Of a stretch of DNA of 64,000 bases, positions 40,001 through 46,866 are shown piece by piece. Source of the DNA: a virus; the IMG/VR virus record IMGVR_UViG_3300032086_003797, positions 110,626-174,625 of that record. One strand, written 5' to 3'. The notes under the pieces are model-generated. The model ran no database searches. It was not told the DNA's origin and saw nothing but the letters and a program-made list of their open reading frames with translations. Each line of letters starts with the position of its first letter. Position 1 is the stretch's first letter. The position numbers and the translations under genes are program-made.

Positions 40001-42127
40001 ATAGCCTTTGGACCCCCTACCGCCACGGGCTCCGCTTTCAATAGTGGCGATGAGATCCTAGCAACCCAAGGGCAAGCCACTCATACGTTTGATGATGATA
40101 TGGCGCAAGTCGTCACGGGTGATTGGGGAATGGTTAGATACGGATACCAGACTACGGCTAAGAATTTGCTAAACGCATCGCTAACAGGCAGTATGCCATC
40201 GGGAAGCGGCTGGCCTTTGCTGCATGGTAATCATGCACCTTACACGCCTCCTTACTGGTATGGTGAGTCATTTGCAAGAATATATTATTCTCCTACAGCT
40301 TCGGGCATGGTGACAATAAATGAGATCCTAGAAGAAGCACAATATGAGTATGGTAATGCAAATGACTATCTCTTTGATTTCAGATATAACGACCTGAATA
40401 AAACAGATGTCAGTGCTTCATTTGGGTCAGCTAATCTTAACTTACCCATGAATATTGTAACAGAAGGCGCTGGTGGCTTAGGATTACCGCCATATATGTG
40501 GAACCGAGCCTGGCAAAATAAGATGGAGATAAAGGCTTCGCTAACAATTAATAATAGACACCCAGGTAACATACAGCCAAACAATGCATGGGTCATTATG
40601 CCTAAGTGGGAATGTCCCATATTGGATTTCCCAGTTAGAGCCGAACCATGGGCTTCAACTAGTGGCTCTTATAACTTTACAGCTTCTTTTGCTAAGGTTG
40701 GTCTTGGCGACCGTGGGTTATTACCTTTCACAAGTCCAGCTAACGGCAGAGAAGTGTGCCCACAACAAGGTATGTGGCACCAATACGGGGTAGTGCCAGA
40801 TGCAGGAGAAGGTGTGCAAATGGTGCTCAGAGATATATCGTCAGGAGATAAAGAGAAGAGAATGAAAGCTCAGATAATTTATCCTGGCACCCAAGGACAA
40901 CCAAATGTTATTGGTGCAGCGGAAGAAAAGATGTTACCTAAAATACCAAATTCGCTGATGGATATAACAGCGTTTGGGGATAGAAAGAGGAAAGTAAGGT
41001 CGCTGGCTAAATTGGTAGGCTTTCCATCCGAAGTGGTTAATAAGCCAGTTGATTTAGGTCGAATAGCTAATAAGAAAACAGTTCATGAAGCTATAATAGC
41101 ACTGCCATATTATGAGGATGCGGAAGCTAATATACAATTTATTCCAATACCCTTGAAAGACGAGTCTAACCAGGTGGTAAGTGAGTTTGGAAAGCAAACA
41201 GCCAAGCTCAGGAAATCATTATCAAAATACATATTGCCACCAGTTATAGAACAAAGAATGTCTTACTTGGTGCCAGAATCATACCCATTATCTTCTGATG
41301 GGGAAGATCTTAGATTAAGACCAGATAGTGCTGTTTACAGCAATGAGGACCCACCACTAGCAATGTATTTGTTTGAGTTTACTACGGAACTAAGTAAACA
41401 GGACTTAGCAGACTGGTGGCAGGGAATAATGCCAGAACCAAGCACTAAGTTTAACAATACAACCATGAACATATCTACAATTGATCATGCTATGCCTGGC
41501 ATCGGTTTGCAAGATTTTGGTGCAAAGCCTGGAGCAGGCGGTGGTAAAGTAGACGAAAGGCTTCGTGACCTTATGGACACATCAAGGTTAGTAAGAGGCG
41601 GCTCGAAAAACGACCCAGGGTTTAGACCTGATATTAAGTGGATGGTGTTCAAAGTGAAGCAGCGTGCCCCAGCTACTTATGAAGAGCTTATCAAGAAAAG
41701 TCTAACTGAAGCAGGTGCAAAAGTGCCAGGTGCTACAGGTCAGACAGCATATGAAAATAGACCTAAAGGTTTCAACTGGCCGTATGATTTCTTTTCTGTG
41801 ATTGAATTAGCGAAGATTAACACCACAGTTACTTTCAGACCAGATATAGACACTATCACAGTAGAAGAAAAAGAAAATACTACACCAGTCAAAAGCCTAG
41901 AGGGCGGCAAGAGAGAAGAGGCACAAGTACCACCTCCAAAGCGTGGTCGCCCTAAGAAATCACCAGCTAAAAAAGAGCCAGCCAAGAAGACAACTGCGCC
42001 AAAGAAAAATCCGCCTAAAAAGCTACCACCTAAAGCTAAATCAAAACCTGCTCGACCTAAGGATGTTGCAAAGAAAAAAGTCTTACCTAATAAATCTAAC
42101 AGCAATCCAAAGAAAACACTCAAATAG
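31007..42127 (+). CDS. Giant virion protein with LamG-like domain, duplicated module and AT-hook tail
   Basis: At 3706 residues this is the largest gene of the window. Residues about 140-300 look like a LamG/concanavalin fold (GGISGSTVEFFYNKTEFD, LGSGSWDHYAFVFSNSDDST, GSLIGRLGALRT). Two copies of a module of about 148 residues lie near 316-462 and 1314-1462. The rest is a long series of beta-rich stretches with YYKWFDGALTNLVEQLFPAS and many aromatic residues, as expected of a baseplate or fibre protein. The last 70 residues turn into Lys/Pro/Ala repeats with an AT-hook core KRGRPKK at 3645-3651. It probably forms a large peripheral tail structure that binds the host; the DNA-binding-like tail is unexplained. 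Confidence 0.75.
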   Translation: MSIKKLFDAKKAGTLGGATRSTLKKLGDNVESPEQIEAALSKARAFSPKIDFSDPANFVKYGSAYRYYYDTFGYIKDYYPYDGSSREKLEFYNGLSPFEQYIFNNEYPKTTGYVTIGAIYGTDGASKQGYTTPTTAEYIQFKGGPHSGTFFATGSGLSNNLEFGGISGSTVEFFYNKTEFDSTISSPTEVILDIWNGVSSGSHDYGRLTIETDSGSADRFYVSYQSGSSGVFKASVPTAGGLTLGSGSWDHYAFVFSNSDDSTSIDLYENGTCKQSNILTGSSINLVTGSLIGRLGALRTAPGPIQASGYGTQATATDAIDMAGYQAAGDPAIKFNITIPVAAGGSNTTITIKFDISSGGSPVSAGADHITIGTAGSNDAANAALVIKAINGDTDSRITYGNGSGDGSSGIGVQGLTASAGSSSTKVTLTISKGGTSGNINSAVAHGAGTVNVVDVANFTGGAVIPAGDGKLSASLDEFRFWKEPRTAEEIGRNWYMGVNGGANTTINNSGLGIYYKFNEGITQVSTTDNVVLDYSSRLSNGAWTGYSTSGTRNTGSAIVSSSAAGFETADPIIYDTHPTYISSRDDLSSLGQQYDYTNNSSLYYTMPGWIIEQDERNGEELAKLTQIMGSYLDTLYAQVGGVLTVKDVSYPTGSVQESPNNDRLLSSLGFEAPDLFDSVGEIVRFLDKDDKRPLESSIHQIKNIIYKNIYNNLSYILKSKGTRKSFGNTLRCMGIDEKIVKISTYADNVEQTITSSYKAIPTEKKFVDFSGLRRYDDQAATIYQHYYADGYDGGSSGLISGNLDLGDNAFTLQADILFPLKPSPAEASYIEPTSPSSSLFGFHTPKITTTTSTDTAWASNTIDFGLQVYAVHATTDYSEITSPQGASRDAYFVVEDRFGNILLKTDTVREVYQNTRWVFALSARPKTYPFSQEVDGTDNDDQSYIIELYGTSFDLEDKRASFDSSKIVNFVTGSSTLASAKRIYAGAHRTDFSGSLLTRSDIRLNSCRFWNTFLTSSVVDQQAKDADAYGLVHPYRNVKTFQTSGSSVFIPAIESLALNWDFETVTGSDASGQFRVDDFSSGSNSTAYENNYQVEYAGTVQRHHSARGDFFKASDTPVRKEYFPSLRLQAPEELSSDDMITVIVEGSDDSVYGRAPRPIRHFFAVEKSMYDAISNDMLEMFASIDEFNNLIGEPVNKYRAEYKDLKKLREIFFRRVTGQRVDLDKYLDYYKWFDGALTNLVEQLFPASAPVAENTRNVVESHVLERNKYQHKYPTLEEYPFEPSGSIKGGYEQQYSWRFNHHPITMTGSVASAADAIDMDGYQAAADPSSRFTIQIPVAAGGSNTTITIKFDVSSGGSPSSYGANAITIATAGSDDASNAALVVKAINGTADSRITYGNAVSVGDGCAGIGVLGITAAEGSNNKKVTLTMTVAGTNGNITSAIAHGAGTVNLVDVNDFTGASDDIIKNDQGENCSWWANRAERNANPLNLGPNAVVGAATTLDRQNIFTSVRKKELDNQRNKFYKFGGAVEKSVAGGHNQSFNKIKANVLSFDQVSDQSTCTDEEVPAGSPLEKSRQKFRISIAGQTYKGDRMAPFSLYKALVPSEHNKQLTNTGLSGSHMTNIHEDSYYGSGFEVPMQGPFTSQHVGGLLARARTSQIEGAVNLRRENYRLTIASGTGSLARLDTEIGANSSGKGHYYRGITAKRPVNIANIAHQTASDGGGPGGSGGTIVGNFDKNYQVLQTSGRKINNLDFRDDPDAYNPSAFLSPYVGGLVETPVPSRRNTEYTLKARTTNKTIFVNRFSSPGSVETNTPAFLDFNSQEIAPNNALPFRNMLIRSVNEGHNTLSQGWGGHINTTQRSFLGLGYTIQDLNTGSFSTVVTSRHDVNRNAKPKPFLTQFDLSAFGQGQIESIGSGSIHNNNFITTPIPQADNMSWFMAYSGSDTQTYNHFFHSGGLMPESITVPSPPNLEGQSGINEGTPFSISAVAELTTIGIDARDALGSFDKFTLSGAAWVVYDYTGSSWLFSTDLSGASGPTGHESLLSAGAINNIHYVDISSVSNAKGVMTAMSSAISASGIGQVATDGTGDLNQTASITNLTIRSHNNPGVMEITSSAQAFSNIFILPDEQGGATFLSTENDLDKYTAAASAQSAMGASTDVEGVTATTGYLRSLPFDGLSDYRTNDASAIFTASNGQVQYRWGAGNNYNSWQQVRQSQLRSRESIVKSNQINVFEVAMSNGNQVETQVTLDDPFLFISAEPIKTILSVVDENSPEDGQLKFRDITVKHSYGNQRQGFINGDANVKHKYTGKGDKFLYDSLRDIRSISYSKNLAPEETGIGRIKSHEITQQIYPQARHQFLSESMLRNNYLYTRWQNDDDAINNRIENDLHVVSDLFQGDLPNPDTDDKVAGRIELIYKTHNRQVDRLVVGYTNSQNYTLEEHYQHPFDIVDGIVAKRTGSGGASTDGTASIWPLDSFLFSDSVYSGSIPVLSGVTVGSISASAQYGIHDAVRWDLNFFTNLGAGELMWFRAGAAARTGSQGYAPQGWYTRRNCQYINQMVHLDFDSLSSGVNYTQSVFGPSMGGALFMPPWTAGRDRRAVDGNNKGELIGSRGPFYNTYEDFADGVKLVGRGMGIIPEFRISEHIDHYEGTNNGDYFAANTASYSITGSAITNLNNSADDGFMKRFQNTDFIKYLSQFMVEDQDMNGLPTDLKLEAQAVQRLLPYDGFYPVIRTLQIATLFSQSYSPGLFPVAGGLGAADQTEISASGWQNILDYFYAPGIMYNSIKSGLAVDHPVFTVKEDRIPREKGTIGEVLSGSTDAQTFAEIVSDTKRAAGLRQSDHTIGPLTSGGGSRREITKFYKDIILPRRLGTAEEVQPTGSEEFLAHQIYFPDRIPFETIINPTDYLLQNKFNSNQTYDWFRNDTTSSFSYFANNKYVKGAGNFFGAIPDVFLENSRLTSIATDPNLVDPQAISVQSGTLYAMEVALRKTDQFNMYSNPIAFGPPTATGSAFNSGDEILATQGQATHTFDDDMAQVVTGDWGMVRYGYQTTAKNLLNASLTGSMPSGSGWPLLHGNHAPYTPPYWYGESFARIYYSPTASGMVTINEILEEAQYEYGNANDYLFDFRYNDLNKTDVSASFGSANLNLPMNIVTEGAGGLGLPPYMWNRAWQNKMEIKASLTINNRHPGNIQPNNAWVIMPKWECPILDFPVRAEPWASTSGSYNFTASFAKVGLGDRGLLPFTSPANGREVCPQQGMWHQYGVVPDAGEGVQMVLRDISSGDKEKRMKAQIIYPGTQGQPNVIGAAEEKMLPKIPNSLMDITAFGDRKRKVRSLAKLVGFPSEVVNKPVDLGRIANKKTVHEAIIALPYYEDAEANIQFIPIPLKDESNQVVSEFGKQTAKLRKSLSKYILPPVIEQRMSYLVPESYPLSSDGEDLRLRPDSAVYSNEDPPLAMYLFEFTTELSKQDLADWWQGIMPEPSTKFNNTTMNISTIDHAMPGIGLQDFGAKPGAGGGKVDERLRDLMDTSRLVRGGSKNDPGFRPDIKWMVFKVKQRAPATYEELIKKSLTEAGAKVPGATGQTAYENRPKGFNWPYDFFSVIELAKINTTVTFRPDIDTITVEEKENTTPVKSLEGGKREEAQVPPPKRGRPKKSPAKKEPAKKTTAPKKNPPKKLPPKAKSKPARPKDVAKKKVLPNKSNSNPKKTLK
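31953..32395 (+). repeat. Internal module copy A in the giant virion protein
   Basis: Encodes AIDMAGYQAA...FNITIPVAAGGSNTTITIKFD...RITYGNG...HGAGTVNVVDVANFTG. It matches copy B residue by residue over about 148 positions, with many synonymous base changes, so the duplication is old or the copies came separately. Confidence 0.9.
34949..35392 (+). repeat. Internal module copy B in the giant virion protein
   Basis: Encodes AIDMDGYQAA...FTIQIPVAAGGSNTTITIKFD...RITYGNA...HGAGTVNLVDVNDFTG, the partner of copy A about 3 kb upstream. The module has strands and small residues like an immunoglobulin-like or adhesin domain inserted in the main chain. Confidence 0.9.
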
Positions 42128-42151
42128 TTTTGATAAAAGAGTATTTATAAT

Positions 42152-42964
42152 ATGACCACCTATTTCAACAAAAAAGAGGAAGTAATAGAAATACAGTTGA
42201 CCCAGTACGGCAAATACTTATTGTCTAAGGGTAAACTTGCTCCCGCTTTTTACAGCTTTTACGACGACGATATTTTGTATGATGGATCACATGGTGGTGT
42301 TACAGAATTACAAAATGACATTGTAAATAGAATTAAAGACACGCCATACCTAAGAGCAGTTTATGATTTTTCCTCCTCTATAGAATTTCCCAAACCATAT
42401 TCTAAAGAATCGCTGGGGGTTATAGATACAAACCATGCTCTGAGTAAGCCCATTGGAACAATAGATTCAGCTAAAGATTTCAAGCCAGCATGGAAAGTTA
42501 GAAAAGCAAGAAATAGTGCAGCTAATCCAACGGGATCACACCAATATTTAGAGACTTATAACAGGGGGCAAAGAGTACCACAAATGGAATTTACTGGTTC
42601 TATTACATACTCTAGTCAATCATATGGTCTAATTGTAGAGGATGAAAAGCCAGTAGTATTAAACCTAGAAGAAGTAAACGGTGTATTCAAGCCAAAAGGT
42701 AATTTTTCTGTTGAGGTCTTTGAGGTGGTTTCTGGAGCAATGACGAGACAATTATACTTTATCCCAGAAATGAGTGCTAGAGCCGAAGATGATTTTATCA
42801 AGGCATCGGAAGAAGATTTATTAGAAAGATATCCAGACTTGAACAGCACGTTTGCAGAATATTATTTAGACATTAGGGTTGATCGTGAAATAGATGATGC
42901 TGATCAGCAAGTTGATAGTGTGGATATATATACTGATGATGATGGAACTGGGGAGGTCTGCTAA
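42152..42964 (+). CDS. Tail structural protein with shared N-terminal motif
   Basis: A 270-residue protein. EEVIEIQLTQYGKYLLSKGK and then FYSFYDDDILYDG repeat the pattern seen in the product at 49344 (LTDTGRKRLAKGDG...FAFGDDEINY). This block, LTxxGxxxLxxG plus a DD-I-Y loop, is common at the start of marine T4-like structural proteins and may be an attachment module. The C-terminus is acidic. The role is inferred from its place among tail genes. Confidence 0.65.
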   Translation: MTTYFNKKEEVIEIQLTQYGKYLLSKGKLAPAFYSFYDDDILYDGSHGGVTELQNDIVNRIKDTPYLRAVYDFSSSIEFPKPYSKESLGVIDTNHALSKPIGTIDSAKDFKPAWKVRKARNSAANPTGSHQYLETYNRGQRVPQMEFTGSITYSSQSYGLIVEDEKPVVLNLEEVNGVFKPKGNFSVEVFEVVSGAMTRQLYFIPEMSARAEDDFIKASEEDLLERYPDLNSTFAEYYLDIRVDREIDDADQQVDSVDIYTDDDGTGEVC

Positions 42965-45900
42965 TGCCGCAATTTCGTTTTGATAGTTGTGTTGCGTTTG
43001 ACGGACTAACACCAGAAATAAGCATTAGGAAGGTGACTTTTGAGCCATCACTTGATGCGGCGCAAGCTGATAGTGGCGCTGGCTACCTTACGGTAAATAG
43101 TAGTTTTATTGAGACTGTAGAAGATGAAGCGCAAGATACTTGGTTCGATGACCAAGAGGGTCAACAATATACAAGTATTAGAACTTTGGTATCGGTTGAT
43201 TCTAACATCACCAAACAACTGATGAATATCATAAGGGCAGTCACAGAACAACGTGACGGCTTAGAAGGCGACTTGTCGCTCATGTCGGATTTAATTAATG
43301 GTATTCATGACTTTTCTGAAGAAGAAGCGACACAAGCCGCAGAACTGCTAGGTCTCTTAGGCACACATCAAATGGAAAACGGGCACTTCCACCCAGGGCA
43401 AAATCATGCAAGTTTCAGGGCGGCTGTAAGGCGCTTGGCGGCGTGTATCAGAGCTTTAACTTCAAGAACATTTTTTGGCGCTGACCCCGACGGCAGCGGT
43501 ATATATGGTGCGAACGAAAGATTTAGTTTAACAGAGGGCGGTAGAAATAGAGTCTTGACTTTTGGTGATCCCACTAATAATAACTTATTTGTAATAGAGC
43601 AGTCGATGCGCTCCCTTACCATGGATGAGCAGTTCATGGCACAAATGGAAAAAACAATAAATGACGATGGTGCCGAGGTTAGGGTTGCTAACATGCCAAG
43701 ACTTCAGTATGTCTCTATACCCTTGAACGCAGATCATCTAACAGTCTTATCATTTGCGTTTATAGATACTGAAGCACTTCGCCAGACCTTTGATGAAACA
43801 CCGCAGGGCGAAAGGTTAGACTTTACATTTACAGATGTTACAACGGCGATTGTGCAATCAAATGTCTTCATAACTCCTTTATCCGAAACGGCAGAGGAGG
43901 CATTATCGCCAGATACTACCAACTTATCGCCTCAGTCTAATATTTTTGAAGACTTAAGAGGTGTCTTCGCCATCACCCGAACACTAGATACACGTTCAGG
44001 TTATACCAATGAAAGAGAGAGCAATGGTGTAAACCTGTCGGATTTTGAAGATGAAATAAGATCGATGTCGGTAGATGTTGACGAGGGTATACAAAAGGCT
44101 CTTTCTCGTAATTCAACAGTATTTTCTGATCTGTGGTCGTCGAGGCGACGTGATGACGCAATAGATCTGTCCTTCGTTTTCAATGAAAGGTTGTTCCTAA
44201 AACAATCCAGTGTATTTCCTAAATTATATCAAAATGAAACATTTGCCTTATTGGCTGACGGTCTCGGCGGCGGCGTATCGAGAATAAGGGTATATAAACA
44301 GCAAGTCAATTCAAAAATACTAACTAACGACAATTCATTATCAACATCCAGTAGGGCTAGTTTATTATTGGGTCGTGACCAAGAAAAAGAATATATTTCT
44401 ACTGGTTTAGACAACGAGATGCTTATAAATGATTTCTCGGAAGATCTATATTTTGGATCTAGAGCAGAAGGAAATGGCAAAACCAGGGGGTTGATGTTCC
44501 TAACTTGCACAGATTACGATAATCAGGACGCTAGAAACGTCATAGGAAAAACATTCCAGTACGGTGTCGAAATAGATTATGTAGACCCAACTGTTGATAT
44601 GGTACTAAAAATGACAAATGGCTTATTGGAGCAAGCTCAGAACATCCAAGACATAATCGAAGACTTAGTTAACCAACCATCAAGCGACCCTGATGAGCGC
44701 CGACGTTTGCATGGGTCCACTACTGAGAGATTGAATAACATAATGAGAAGATGGGTACCCCTGATGGATGCTTTGGCTAGTATTGATATAATAAGTGGTG
44801 CAGGTTCAATCCAGGATTATGTAAATAGAATGGCAGGGACAGCCGATCAGACGGTGTACGAGCGAGCAGAAAGTATCGGGCGCATTGTTGATATATTTCA
44901 GTTTTATGGTTCAGAATTGGAAATTGAATTACGAAAAGCTGTGCCTGGAATAGAGGTTTACCCTGGGGATGACAGCCCAGAATCAGCTAACTATGCATCT
45001 TCTGGTGGCAGCGGTACTGGCAGCACATCTAGATCTATCAACACAATAGAATATAGATTCAATAATATATTGCCCGCCGACCAGGGTGCTGGGTACGATT
45101 ATCTTAGATATGAAGAGGAGCCTACGATAAACCCAGGACTAGAAATAGTCAGCCTTACAGATTATCTTAACCGCTGTGATATAGAAACGGAAAAATATTT
45201 TACGAATCCAGGGAGCGTGAAGGGAGCAAATGCGGCAAAAGTTAAGTATTTTACTCCGTCTGTTATTCTAAACCCGCTTGGACAATCAATAGTTCAAGTG
45301 GGTGATAACATAAGAGATTACAATAATTATGCCAATTTTACTGCTGGAATGATTTCTTATAAAAACCAAAAGGATAATATGGTCGCTGTCAATAAAAGTT
45401 CATTAGGTCAAGATATAGGTCTCGACACAGCGGAGATATTTTTGCAAGAGCTACAGTCCCAAGGTGTTACGGTAGAATACAATACAGACAGGAATAGGAA
45501 TAGAGACCAGGTGAACAATAGATCACCATTTTCAAAAATAGGTTTAGGAAATTCCAAACAAGAGCAAACAGAAAGTAATCAGAGTGACCTCTTAGACAGA
45601 GATGAAAACCTTAGATCTAGAAGAGGCGAAGAACAAGAGACAAGAGATGTACAATCAGACGATAGGGATGTAAAAAAAGCACTCGCTAACTTACTAGGTC
45701 CTATGTCACTAAGCACAAACAACTCTGGTACCCAACAAAAAGATAAAGCAAACTCTTTTACTAAAGTGGTCTTAAAGGCACCAGAAGAAACATTTGAAGA
45801 CATTTCTTTATTTCCGAATCAACTCAAAGCCATGGTAAGTATCGTGCTATCTAAGTTTAACGATGATGTGGATGAATATATAAATTACAATTATGATTTT

Positions 45901-46866
45901 GAAGAAATAAGACAGCTTGTAGGCTCAAATAATCAGCAGACAGATTTGACGGACCCAATGCGAGACTACTCTAGATATGCAGCTTACTGGCTGAATTACA
46001 AACAGCTTGCAAGGGTAGAGATATTAAGTGGATTTTCACTTACAGCAGGCGGACAAATCAACATATCATCAGCAAATTGGAGAGAAATATCTGTGCAAGA
46101 CATTAATAGTTTGCCAGTTAGGTCTATTATGTTATGTAGGTTTTCTTCTGCTTTGCTTGCATTGGGTGATTTAGGGGACATGTTGGGACTAAGCTCCCCA
46201 AGCGGGCTTGACTTGCCAACATATAACCAGTATTTTCTTCTGACTCGCACTGACGAAGAAGAGGGCGTATCAATTATAGAAGAAGATATACAAATTGAAG
46301 AAGCACCCCAACAACTGCAAACATTTGAGCCTACCGCAAACCAGCAGCAGCTTGAGAGTTTTATTCTATCCCCAGAACCTCCTCAGATAGGTGATAGAAA
46401 TCAAATAGCTAGAGTATTGGAAAGGTTTGGTAACAATGTAGTGCCTAAACTGGATGTTCAGAGGGTTTTTACACCACCACCCGTATCTATGGACCAGGCT
46501 CCACAAAATGGAATGGATATTATTACACCAAAACGAGAGTTAAGAGAAGAGGTCGTCAGACCACCAGTGCAGCAAAATATACCCGCAAGGACAAAATTTG
46601 AAGATTTGCTAGATAACATTATTCAGACTCCCAGGGATCAAGTCAGAGAAACACGACAGGTTGCTCAAAGATTACAAGACACGCAACCAAATGTAAGTAG
46701 GCAACAAAGTCAGCGCCGTGGCTTCACGCAGGCGAGACAAAATAACATGCAGCAGTCTAGATTAGGACAGAACCAAGCAAGAAACTTCCAAAGGACAAAT
46801 ATGAATGTTAATACACCTATGAGAAACATCAACACCAACAACTTCGGCGGCGGAGGAGGATACTGA
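42964..46866 (+). CDS. Large structural protein with Gln/Asn-rich tail
   Basis: A 1300-residue protein that starts on the last base of the previous stop. The N-terminus QFRFDSCVAFDGLTPEISIRK is beta-rich; the middle is helical with acidic segments. From about residue 1150 on it is rich in Gln, Asn, Arg and Pro and ends in a glycine cluster, so it is disordered. It is encoded between tail genes and is likely part of the tail or baseplate. I do not know the family. Confidence 0.6.
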   Translation: MPQFRFDSCVAFDGLTPEISIRKVTFEPSLDAAQADSGAGYLTVNSSFIETVEDEAQDTWFDDQEGQQYTSIRTLVSVDSNITKQLMNIIRAVTEQRDGLEGDLSLMSDLINGIHDFSEEEATQAAELLGLLGTHQMENGHFHPGQNHASFRAAVRRLAACIRALTSRTFFGADPDGSGIYGANERFSLTEGGRNRVLTFGDPTNNNLFVIEQSMRSLTMDEQFMAQMEKTINDDGAEVRVANMPRLQYVSIPLNADHLTVLSFAFIDTEALRQTFDETPQGERLDFTFTDVTTAIVQSNVFITPLSETAEEALSPDTTNLSPQSNIFEDLRGVFAITRTLDTRSGYTNERESNGVNLSDFEDEIRSMSVDVDEGIQKALSRNSTVFSDLWSSRRRDDAIDLSFVFNERLFLKQSSVFPKLYQNETFALLADGLGGGVSRIRVYKQQVNSKILTNDNSLSTSSRASLLLGRDQEKEYISTGLDNEMLINDFSEDLYFGSRAEGNGKTRGLMFLTCTDYDNQDARNVIGKTFQYGVEIDYVDPTVDMVLKMTNGLLEQAQNIQDIIEDLVNQPSSDPDERRRLHGSTTERLNNIMRRWVPLMDALASIDIISGAGSIQDYVNRMAGTADQTVYERAESIGRIVDIFQFYGSELEIELRKAVPGIEVYPGDDSPESANYASSGGSGTGSTSRSINTIEYRFNNILPADQGAGYDYLRYEEEPTINPGLEIVSLTDYLNRCDIETEKYFTNPGSVKGANAAKVKYFTPSVILNPLGQSIVQVGDNIRDYNNYANFTAGMISYKNQKDNMVAVNKSSLGQDIGLDTAEIFLQELQSQGVTVEYNTDRNRNRDQVNNRSPFSKIGLGNSKQEQTESNQSDLLDRDENLRSRRGEEQETRDVQSDDRDVKKALANLLGPMSLSTNNSGTQQKDKANSFTKVVLKAPEETFEDISLFPNQLKAMVSIVLSKFNDDVDEYINYNYDFEEIRQLVGSNNQQTDLTDPMRDYSRYAAYWLNYKQLARVEILSGFSLTAGGQINISSANWREISVQDINSLPVRSIMLCRFSSALLALGDLGDMLGLSSPSGLDLPTYNQYFLLTRTDEEEGVSIIEEDIQIEEAPQQLQTFEPTANQQQLESFILSPEPPQIGDRNQIARVLERFGNNVVPKLDVQRVFTPPPVSMDQAPQNGMDIITPKRELREEVVRPPVQQNIPARTKFEDLLDNIIQTPRDQVRETRQVAQRLQDTQPNVSRQQSQRRGFTQARQNNMQQSRLGQNQARNFQRTNMNVNTPMRNINTNNFGGGGGY

